Shown here: piece after piece, positions 40,334 to 46,818 of the stretch | How the letters are laid out: each line of letters starts with the position of its first letter | How positions within the stretch are numbered: position 1 is the stretch's first letter | NCBI GenBank assembly: GCA_019240215.1 | Contig: JAFAYQ010000027.1 | Span: 30,331-94,330 of the forward strand | Reading direction: 5' to 3' | From: Actinomycetota bacterium | GTDB taxonomy: Bacteria; Actinomycetota; Actinomycetes; Streptosporangiales; Streptosporangiaceae | DNA length: 64,000 bases | Translations under genes and position numbers: made by a program | The notes under the pieces: model-generated | Database searches by the model: none | The model's input: the letters and a program-made list of their open reading frames with translations, nothing else | What the model was told of the DNA's origin: nothing

Positions 40334-41500
40334 GTGCACGGAAACGGCGAATCGATGGGCACGGTGGCGGTCCACGGCGGCGAACGGCGGCCCGGGCCGG
40401 ACGGCTCGGTGGTGTTCCCGATCTACCAGGGCACGGTCTACGAGGTCGAGCCGGGCACCGGCTACCACGACCTCCCGTACATCCGGCTGAACTCGACCCC
40501 GTCCCAGCACTACCTGCACGACAAGCTGGCCGCCCTCGAGGGCGCCGAGGCGGCGGTGGCCACCTCGTCGGGCATGGCGGCGGTGACCACGATCCTGCTC
40601 AGCCTGATGAAGGCCGGCGACCACCTGATCGCCAGCGACTGCCTCTACGGCGGCACCCACGACTTCCTGACCGAGCACGCGGCCGACCTGGGCTGGTCGT
40701 TCACGTTCGTGGACGCCGGGCGGCCGGAGACCTGGCCCGCGGCCCGCACCGAACAGACCAGGGTGTTCCTGGTCGAGACGATCACCAACCCGCTGATGCG
40801 GGTCGGCCTGCTCGACCAGGTCGCGGACTTCGGGCGGCAGGCGGGCATCACCACCGTCATCGACAACACGTTCGCGTCGCCGGTCAACTTCCGCCCGCTG
40901 CAGGCCGGCTTCGACGTCGTCTTCCACAGCGCCACCAAGTACCTAGGCGGCCACTCCGACCTGGTCGCGGGCGCGATCATGGGCCGGGCGGAGCTGATCG
41001 ACCGGATCCGGCTGACGCTCAACCTGTTCGGCGGCTCCCTCGACCCGCACGCGGGCTTCCTGCTCGCCCGCGGCATCAAGACGCTGGCGCTGCGGGTCCA
41101 GGCCCAGAACGCCAACGCGCTGGCGCTGGCGCAGTTCCTGGCCGCCCACCCGGCGGTGGCGGCGGTCAACTATCCGGGCCTGACCTCGCACCCCGACCAC
41201 GCGCACGCGGCCGGGCTGCTGTCCGGTTTCGGCGGCATGCTCAGCCTGCGCCTGCACGGCGGCGAGGCGGCCGCCCAGGCGCTGCTGGAGGCGGTGACCC
41301 TGGCCTACGCGGCCCCCAGCCTCGGGGGAGTGGAGTCGCTGGTCACCCGGCCCGCCATCACCTCCCACGCCGGGATGAGTGCCGAGGACCGCGACCGGCT
41401 CGGCATCACCGCCGACCTGATCCGGATCAGCTCCGGCATCGAGGACACCCAGGACCTGATCGACGACTACGCCCAGGCGCTGGAGAAGATCAAGGGCTGA
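40334..41500 (+). CDS. Cys/Met-metabolism PLP-dependent enzyme (cystathionine gamma-synthase/lyase family)
   Basis: A 388-aa fold-type I PLP enzyme. It has TVAVHGGERRPGPDGSVVFPIYQGTVYE at the start, YIRLNSTPSQHYLHDKLAALEGAEAAVATSSGMAA, the cofactor Asp in TVIDNTFASP, and the Schiff-base Lys in HSATKYLGGHSDLVAG. It acts on C-S bonds of homocysteine or cysteine derivatives (gamma-lyase, gamma-synthase or methionine gamma-lyase; not distinguishable here). AGGAGGG precedes GTG 40334. It is probably transcribed on its own; a role in the NRPS cluster is not shown. Confidence 0.92.
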   Translation: MHGNGESMGTVAVHGGERRPGPDGSVVFPIYQGTVYEVEPGTGYHDLPYIRLNSTPSQHYLHDKLAALEGAEAAVATSSGMAAVTTILLSLMKAGDHLIASDCLYGGTHDFLTEHAADLGWSFTFVDAGRPETWPAARTEQTRVFLVETITNPLMRVGLLDQVADFGRQAGITTVIDNTFASPVNFRPLQAGFDVVFHSATKYLGGHSDLVAGAIMGRAELIDRIRLTLNLFGGSLDPHAGFLLARGIKTLALRVQAQNANALALAQFLAAHPAVAAVNYPGLTSHPDHAHAAGLLSGFGGMLSLRLHGGEAAAQALLEAVTLAYAAPSLGGVESLVTRPAITSHAGMSAEDRDRLGITADLIRISSGIEDTQDLIDDYAQALEKIKG

Positions 41501-41831
41501 CGGCGGCCCGGCGCCGCAGATAGAACTCGAAGATCGCGCGGAGGACGACCGTGTCCTCCGCGCGCAGTTCGCCGGTCGTCACCACCAGGCTGCGGCCGGG
41601 CTTGCCCGGCGTCACGTCGTCGATCGTGAGCCGCCCGGCCAGCACCGCCCCCGGCCGGACCGGCGCCAGCATCCGCACCTCGCGGATCTGGCGGCCGGCG
41701 ATGACCGCCCAGTCGGTGTGGAACGGCTGCGGGTCCCAGTGCCGGGCGAAGGTGACCATCTCGTCCTCGGTGACCCGGTACTCACCCAGGTCGATGACCG
41801 TGCCCGCGGTCAGATCCTCGGCGTACCTCAC
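41490..41831 (-). CDS. MaoC-like protein lacking the central hotdog segment
   Basis: A 113-aa protein. Its start (YAEDLTAGTVIDLGEYRVTEDEMVTFARHWDPQPFHTD) and its end (WAVIAGRQIREVRMLAPVRPGAVLAGRLTIDDVTP) match the two flanks of MaoC/R-specific hydratase-like hotdog proteins of about 150 aa. The usual middle part, the FGG-x-IASG-x-HT hot-dog helix and following helix (about 35 residues), is missing, with the frame preserved. It keeps the Asp/His of DPQPFHTD but has lost the helix, so hydratase activity is doubtful. It converges with the PLP enzyme gene by 11 nt. Confidence 0.75.
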   Translation of the reverse strand: MRYAEDLTAGTVIDLGEYRVTEDEMVTFARHWDPQPFHTDWAVIAGRQIREVRMLAPVRPGAVLAGRLTIDDVTPGKPGRSLVVTTGELRAEDTVVLRAIFEFYLRRRAAVSP

Positions 41832-41919
41832 TTCGCGGCTGATCTCCCTGCTCGGCGTGATGCGGCCCGCCGACGATTATCGTGGAGCAAGCCGCCGCGC
41901 AGGCACTGGGGAGCACACC

Positions 41920-42735
41920 ATGGCCGATCCCGCCGGGCGCCCACCCGCCCGCGAGCCCGAAGACCTCGACCGCCTGTTCCTGCACCGGGCGCAAGCCGGC
42001 GACGTCGAGGGTGTCGTCGCCCTCTACGAACCCGACGCGGTTTTTTCCGCCCCGTCCGGTGAGCTGATCCGCGGCACCGCCGCCCTCCGGGCCTTCTACA
42101 CCGCCCTGTTCGCCGACCCGCCCGCGTTCACCGGCACCGTCAACCCGGCCGTCCGCCACGGCGACCTTGCCCTCACCACCACCCACTTCGACGGCGGCGC
42201 GACCGCCGAGATCGCCCGCCGCCAGCCCGACGGCAGCTGGCTCTGGATCGCCGACCAGGCCAACGTCCTCGGCTCCGCACCGCCCGCCGAGCGCGAGCGG
42301 CTCGCCCCGGCCGAGCGCGAGGCCCGGTGGGACCTCACGGCCCGGTTCGCCATCGAAGCGGCCGGCGAGCCCGAGGCTCGGTCGATCCTCGACCAGGCCC
42401 TGGCGCAGACCGGCCGCCCGCTCCCGCTCCAGGCCGCCCCCGCCCTGACCCCGCTCGGCCTGCGCGACGGCATCTGGATCGCCACCCTCAAGCCCGACCT
42501 GACCCCGCTGAGCGCGATCAAGCCCGACGACGCCAACAACCGCTGCCGCTATGTCTCCCATCATTTCCCCGGCGGCACCTGGCTCTACCGTGAGACCACG
42601 GACGGCGGTGCCCGCTGGGACTGGCCCCCCGATCTCTGGTCCCGCGACCCCCACCACGACGACGTACTCCTGCACCCCGCCATTCACGCCGTCATGATCT
42701 GGTGCCGGCCCGCCCCAGCGGACGCTTCTCACTGA
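41920..42735 (+). CDS. SnoaL-like domain protein
   Basis: A 271-aa protein. Residues 15-120 form a SnoaL/NTF2-like cone fold (LFLHRAQAGDVEGVVALYEPDAVFSAPSGELIRGTAALRAFYTALFAD, then WLWIADQANVLG). The remainder (RWDLTARFAIEAAGEPEARSILDQAL to the end) is a domain I do not recognise, with Trp/His-rich GTWLYRETTDGGARWDWPPDLWSRDPHHDDV. The NTF2-like part usually binds a small hydrophobic molecule. GGGGAG lies seven bases before ATG 41920. It converges with a 43-aa ORF by 7 nt. Confidence 0.8.
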   Translation: MADPAGRPPAREPEDLDRLFLHRAQAGDVEGVVALYEPDAVFSAPSGELIRGTAALRAFYTALFADPPAFTGTVNPAVRHGDLALTTTHFDGGATAEIARRQPDGSWLWIADQANVLGSAPPAERERLAPAEREARWDLTARFAIEAAGEPEARSILDQALAQTGRPLPLQAAPALTPLGLRDGIWIATLKPDLTPLSAIKPDDANNRCRYVSHHFPGGTWLYRETTDGGARWDWPPDLWSRDPHHDDVLLHPAIHAVMIWCRPAPADASH

Positions 42736-42860
42736 AGCAGGGCCGCCCACTCGCCGTACTCCTCGTCGGTGGCACCGCGCCATTGCTCAGTCACTGTGTC
42801 CCACATTCCCGGAGTTTTGCTTTTCCGGATGAGTTCGGCCCCGATGCTTTTTCTCGACAT
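42729..42860 (-). CDS. 43-aa small hypothetical protein
   Basis: ATG 42860 opens a frame coding MSRKSIGAELIRKSKTPGMW followed by DTVTEQWRGATDEEYGEWAALLQ. The composition (balanced charge, amphipathic start, acidic C-terminal helix, normal codon use) looks like a real small protein, not a shadow: no long gene covers it on the other strand. It is divergent from the two-TM protein at 42932 with 71 bp between them, and a TAACCT box lies 13 bases upstream of the ATG. Function unknown; its pairing with a membrane protein gene could mean a small regulator or toxin/antitoxin partner, which is speculation. Confidence 0.5.
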   Translation of the reverse strand: MSRKSIGAELIRKSKTPGMWDTVTEQWRGATDEEYGEWAALLQ

Positions 42861-42883
42861 AGAAGAATCTCAGAGGTTATGCT
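42854..42883 (+). promoter_or_regulatory. promoter for the gene at 42932
   Basis: TCGACA (42854-42859) and TATGCT (42878-42883) form a -35/-10 pair with an 18-base spacer. Transcription would start near 42890, giving a 40-base leader with a G-rich ribosome site. It overlaps the start of the divergent 43-aa ORF. Confidence 0.5.
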
Positions 42884-42931
42884 CAGGTTAACAACTTCAC
42901 AAGCCGGACGAATCGGCACATGGGGGGGACC

Positions 42932-43687
42932 ATGACAACCACCGACGGCGCAGAGACCATCGTTACCCAACTCGTCGGCGCGGCCTCTGATAAAGCGTCC
43001 GAGATTGACGAAAAACCATTAGTAAGACTTCTAACCGCAATTGGGATTAAGGGTACCGACGAAGATACGAACGCCAGCGACGGACCTGCGGCGGCGTTCA
43101 AGGGCTCGACGCAAAGCGTCGCCGTCATCGAGGCAACCGCCACCGCGGCCTGCAAGTGGTGGTCGGCCGGGCTCGGCGTCACCGTGGCCGGCCTCTGGGG
43201 CGGAATCTTCGCCTGGTGGAACGGGCAGAGCCCGGCCACTCAGCGGGTAGCCCTGTGGATGGCGGCGATAGTCACGGCCGCGGCGGTATTCGGAGTGGCT
43301 TATCTACTCGGCTCAGACGTCAAGGGCCGGGCTTCGGCCTCGGTCGCCACGATCCGGGCCCGGGCTCAGGTCGGTGACACGGCGCTGGCCGCCGCCCAGG
43401 CGATGTTGCCGCCACCTCCAGCGGCGACTCCGGCGGCAGCTACACCCGAATCCTCCTCCGCGTCTTCGGCCGCAGCTCCACTCGCATCCTCGCCCGCGCC
43501 GCAGGCGCAGCTGGTGGCCTTGGCTCCGCCTATTGAGGTCAATCTGATTCCGCGGCCCAGTGCCGAAGAGCCCGGCTGGAAGGCCATAGCCCTGTTGTCG
43601 AATGGCGACGACGTGAATAAGTATTTCGTCGTCAAGGGTGATGAGCATGACTGGGCCGATGCTTCGGAGGTCAGCCTGGCCGTGTAG
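42932..43687 (+). CDS. hypothetical two-TM protein with Ala/Pro-rich linker
   Basis: A 251-aa protein. Residues 1-70 are hydrophilic and coded by DNA of lower G+C. Two transmembrane segments follow (AGLGVTVAGLWGGIFAWW and VALWMAAIVTAAAVFGVAYLL), then a Pro/Ala/Ser-rich low-complexity stretch (about 155-200) and a conserved-looking C-terminal piece EEPGWKAIALLSNGDDVNKYFVVKGDEHDWADASEV. No family recognised. The layout suggests a membrane-anchored protein with a small cytoplasmic effector or sensing tail. The ATG at 42932 follows GGGGGGGA closely. Confidence 0.75.
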   Translation: MTTTDGAETIVTQLVGAASDKASEIDEKPLVRLLTAIGIKGTDEDTNASDGPAAAFKGSTQSVAVIEATATAACKWWSAGLGVTVAGLWGGIFAWWNGQSPATQRVALWMAAIVTAAAVFGVAYLLGSDVKGRASASVATIRARAQVGDTALAAAQAMLPPPPAATPAAATPESSSASSAAAPLASSPAPQAQLVALAPPIEVNLIPRPSAEEPGWKAIALLSNGDDVNKYFVVKGDEHDWADASEVSLAV

Positions 43688-43732
43688 CCCTGATGGGCTG
43701 GCGACGGGCGTACACCGATCATGCTGCAGAAA

Positions 43733-43770
43733 TGGCGGCAGGCCGGGACGCGGGTCCCGGCCTGCCGCCA
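43733..43770. terminator. bidirectional terminator, 17-bp perfect stem
   Basis: TGGCGGCAGGCCGGGAC pairs completely with its reverse complement across a four-base loop. It lies between the converging ends of the genes at 42932-43687 and 43802-44281 and could stop transcription from both sides. Confidence 0.8.
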
Positions 43771-43801
43771 TGAGCGTGGTGCCCTTTTAGTTAAGAAATG
43801 C

Positions 43802-44281
43802 TCAGCCAGCCATCTGGTTGTTGCCGTGCACCAGGTAATTGTCCAGCGCGGCCTGGGTGGCGGAGTTCATCGTCCCGGTCTGGGGGAGTCCAGCCTGCCG
43901 CTGGAGGTCCTTGATGGCGGCGGTGGTCTGGGGGCCCATGACACCGTCGACGGGACCTTCGTAGTAGTTGAGCTGGCCCAGCTCCTGCTGGAGCTTCTTC
44001 ACCGAGGCGGACGGCACGACGGCCGGGGTGCTCGGGTGGGCCGGGTTGGCCGCCGGGGTGGTCGCGGTGGAGGCGGGGGCCGAGGTGGAAGCGGCCGGCG
44101 CCGCGGTCGTGGTGGTGTGCTGGTGGGTCAGGCCGACGGTGGCCAGCACGACCAGGGCGGCGGCGATGACGGTACCGATGATGATGGCGGTGATCCGGTA
44201 GCCGGACGGGCCCTGGTTGGCCGGGCGGGGGGCCTGGTAGCGGCGGCTGGGGTAGTCCTCGGTGTGGTACTGGGTGCTCAT
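43802..44281 (-). CDS. membrane-anchored peptidoglycan-binding-domain protein
   Basis: A 159-aa protein: short cytoplasmic Arg/Tyr/Pro-rich start, one transmembrane segment (ITAIIIGTVIAAALVVLATVGL, about residues 29-50), a Thr/Ala/Pro-rich stalk, and a PG_binding_1 domain (SVKKLQQELGQLNYYEGPVDGVMGPQTTAAIKDLQRQAGLPQTG) at about 92-150. It is anchored in the membrane with the domain outside, touching the cell wall. GGAGACGGAGA precedes ATG 44281. A stand-alone anchor without an enzyme domain suggests a structural role. Confidence 0.85.
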   Translation of the reverse strand: MSTQYHTEDYPSRRYQAPRPANQGPSGYRITAIIIGTVIAAALVVLATVGLTHQHTTTTAAPAASTSAPASTATTPAANPAHPSTPAVVPSASVKKLQQELGQLNYYEGPVDGVMGPQTTAAIKDLQRQAGLPQTGTMNSATQAALDNYLVHGNNQMAG

Positions 44282-44374
44282 GGCGGGGTCTCCGTCTCCG
44301 TGGGTCTTGCTCGCTGATAGATCCAGTTTCGATCTGACCGAGAGCAAAAACCCTGGGAAAACTCCCTAGTCGCC

Positions 44375-44424
44375 GAACCCTAGGGACCCCCGAACCCCAG
44401 AGCCCCCGAACCCTAGGGATCCCC
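44375..44424. repeat. three short tandem repeats of GAACCC(T/C)AG-type units
   Basis: GAACCC begins at 44375, 44392 and 44408 (units of 17 and 16 bp: GAACCCTAGGGACCCCC, GAACCCCAGAGCCCCC, GAACCCTAGGGATCCCC). They overlap the AraC stop codon and extend into the intergenic space. Confidence 0.55.
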
Positions 44425-45297
44425 GCCGACGCTGGCCGAAAAGCGGGTCCGGTAGGTGGAGGGGCTCAGCCCGAAGTGAGCGCGGAAGCGCCGGGCGAAG
44501 TAGTTCTGGTCCGGCCAGCCGACCGCCCGGCCGATGGACGCGACCGGATGCTGGGAGTGCAACAGGAGCCCCGCCGCCTGCTCGGCCCGCAGCCGGGCCA
44601 GGTACGCCATCGGCGGCAGGCCGGTGGCGTCCTTGAACAGGCGGGCGAGGTAACCGGGGGCCAGATGAAGCTCGTCGGCCAGGCTGCCCACCGTCCAGGA
44701 GTCGGCCAGCTTGTCTTCCAGCAGCCGGATGGCCTGGCCGACCGCCGGACTGGACGTCTCGGCCGGGTAGGTCGCGGCCCGCGATCCGGCCGCCGCCCGC
44801 CCCAGCGCACTGAACAAGCAGGCCAGCCGGCCGACGATGTCGCCCCGGTACGGGCCCGCCGGGCAATGGCGAGTCGCGGCCAGGGCATCGAGGTGAAACC
44901 GGCACTCATTCAGCGGGCCCGCATTCAGCCGGAGGGTGAGGATGCCGTGGCCGGCCGCCGAGTACGGACCGGTCCACAGCAGGTAGCCGAGCATCGGATC
45001 TTCCCGGGTCCAGGCCAGCTCGTCCCGCATCAGCTCGCTGCTGAAGCAGCAGTTGAACAGGGTCAGGCCGGCGCACTCCTGGTAACCGTGCCAGACCCCC
45101 GGCCGGAGCAGGATCACGTCGCCGGGGGCCACCGCCATGTCACCCGTACGCGACCGGTGGACGGCCCGGCCGCCGATCACGAAGGCGATCTCGACGAAGC
45201 TGTGGCAGTGCAGGTGGACGTCCTCGTCGTGCCGGTACCGGCCGGCGTAGGCCAGCAGATCCTCGTTGAAATGGAACAGCAGCTGGCTGGTGTCCAT
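44413..45297 (-). CDS. AraC-family transcriptional regulator
   Basis: A 294-aa regulator. The N-terminal cupin (LHCHSFVEIAFVIGGRAVHRSRTGDMAVAPGDVILLRPGVWHGY) binds an effector, and the C-terminal AraC double helix-turn-helix (RLLEDKLADSWTVGSLADELHLAPGYLARLFKDATGLPPMAYLARLRAEQAAGLL, then VGWPDQNYFARRFRAHFGLSPSTYR) binds DNA. This is the RhaS/RhaR-like arrangement for sugar operons. It is divergent from an MFS transporter and an alpha-L-rhamnosidase, so it probably activates them in response to a rhamnoside or rhamnose. ATG 45297 is used; GTG 45315, with GGGGGGA upstream, is a good alternative. Confidence 0.92.
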   Translation of the reverse strand: MDTSQLLFHFNEDLLAYAGRYRHDEDVHLHCHSFVEIAFVIGGRAVHRSRTGDMAVAPGDVILLRPGVWHGYQECAGLTLFNCCFSSELMRDELAWTREDPMLGYLLWTGPYSAAGHGILTLRLNAGPLNECRFHLDALAATRHCPAGPYRGDIVGRLACLFSALGRAAAGSRAATYPAETSSPAVGQAIRLLEDKLADSWTVGSLADELHLAPGYLARLFKDATGLPPMAYLARLRAEQAAGLLLHSQHPVASIGRAVGWPDQNYFARRFRAHFGLSPSTYRTRFSASVGGDP

Positions 45298-45472
45298 CGG
45301 CAGGTCGTCGACCACGAACGCACCATTCCCCCCAGCTCGTAACCGAAAAGTAGGTTTTGTGCTACCACCGGTTGGTTGCGTGCTAGTGCTGGCCCGGCCG
45401 CCCGGCGAACGATGACGGTAGGCGCCGGTGCTCCCTGAGCAGGCCGCCGGCCCGAGGAAGGGACACGCCGTC

Positions 45473-46807
45473 GTGGCCGCTGAACCCGAGTACGGGCAAC
45501 GTGTCGAGACGCCCGGAGCCGTTGCCCGTGATGACTGGAAAAACACGATCCTGGCGGGGCTGGCCAACTACATCGACGCCGGCTCGATCGTGGCCGGGTC
45601 GACCGCGCTGGCCCTGTGGACCAGCATGTTCCATCTCACCAGCACCTTCACCGGGCTGATCGGGGCGTTCAGCTCCAACGCGATCTCGGCCGGCGTCGGG
45701 GCGCTGATCGGCGGCCGGCTGTGTGACCAGGTCGGGCGCAAGAAGATCTACCAGTGGGACATGCTGGTCTACGCGGCCGGCATGCTGGTCCTGGTGTTCG
45801 CGGTCAGACCATGGATGATCGTGGTCGGCTTCGTGCTGGCCGGTCTGGCGGTCGGCGCCGACATCCCCGCCTCCTGGACCATCATCGCCGAGATGGCCCC
45901 CGACCGGCGCCGGGGCAAGCACAGTGGCGTCGCCCAGGTGCTGTGGTATCTGGGCCCGGTCGTCGTGCTGCTGGCCGGGGTGGCGCTGTCACCGCTGGGC
46001 GTCCTCGGCTCCCGCATCATCTTCGCTCATCTGGTCGTCCTGGCCATCGTGCTGTGGGCGCTGCGGTTCCGGATGCGCGAGTCGACCGTGTGGACCACCG
46101 CCAAGGCCCGGGCCACCTCCGCGGCCAGCGGGCACTTCCAGGAACTGTTCCAGCGCGACAACCTCAAGGCGATGGCGTTCCTGATCGGCATGTACGGCAT
46201 CTGGAACCTGTGGGCCGGCACCAACGGGTTCTTCTTCCCCTACATCCTGCACACGGTCGGCTCGCAGACCCTGGCCGTCAGCGACGGGCTGCAGGCCGCC
46301 AGCTTCTTCCTCGGCGTGCTGTCGATCTACTTCGTGTTCATGCGCTACTCCGACCGGCTCGATCAGCGCAAGATGCTGGCCTCGTCGTTCATCGTGCAGA
46401 TCATCGGCATGGGGCTGCTGGCCGTCTTCCACCTGACCCTGCCGATCGCGCTGGCCTACGTGATCTTGACCGGGTTCGGTGGTGGCTGGGGTGCCCAGTC
46501 GTTCTTCCAGCTGTGGAGCGGGGAACTGTTCCCCACCTTGCTGCGCAGCACCGCCCAGGGCTTCATGTTCGCGGTCGTGCGGATCGGGCTGGGGATCTGG
46601 AGCCTGTGGGTGCCCGACATCGTGAAGGTCGGGTTCACCCCGCTCGCCTGGATCTTGACCAGCTTCCTGGTCGTGGCCGGGATCATCGGCGTCCTCGGCG
46701 CGCCCCGCAACGCGGGCAAGTCGCTGGAGGAGATCCAGCTGGACCGGCGCCGGATGGCCCGGGAACGGGCCGCCCGGACCCAGCCGGCCGGCCCGTCACC
46801 GGCCTGA
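45473..46807 (+). CDS. MFS sugar transporter
   Basis: A 444-aa major facilitator with 12 predicted transmembrane segments. The sugar-porter-like loop GGRLCDQVGRKKIYQWDM between TM2 and TM3 and the ADIPASWTIIAEMAPDRRRGKHSG block after TM4 match the MFS sugar/metabolite:H+ symporters. GTG 45473 follows GAGGAAGGGA; GTG 45428 is possible. It starts 155-175 bp from the divergent AraC gene and is followed 11 bp later by the rhamnosidase, so it likely imports a rhamnose-containing glycoside or rhamnose. Confidence 0.9.
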   Translation: MAAEPEYGQRVETPGAVARDDWKNTILAGLANYIDAGSIVAGSTALALWTSMFHLTSTFTGLIGAFSSNAISAGVGALIGGRLCDQVGRKKIYQWDMLVYAAGMLVLVFAVRPWMIVVGFVLAGLAVGADIPASWTIIAEMAPDRRRGKHSGVAQVLWYLGPVVVLLAGVALSPLGVLGSRIIFAHLVVLAIVLWALRFRMRESTVWTTAKARATSAASGHFQELFQRDNLKAMAFLIGMYGIWNLWAGTNGFFFPYILHTVGSQTLAVSDGLQAASFFLGVLSIYFVFMRYSDRLDQRKMLASSFIVQIIGMGLLAVFHLTLPIALAYVILTGFGGGWGAQSFFQLWSGELFPTLLRSTAQGFMFAVVRIGLGIWSLWVPDIVKVGFTPLAWILTSFLVVAGIIGVLGAPRNAGKSLEEIQLDRRRMARERAARTQPAGPSPA

Positions 46808-46818
46808 AGGTGGCAACC

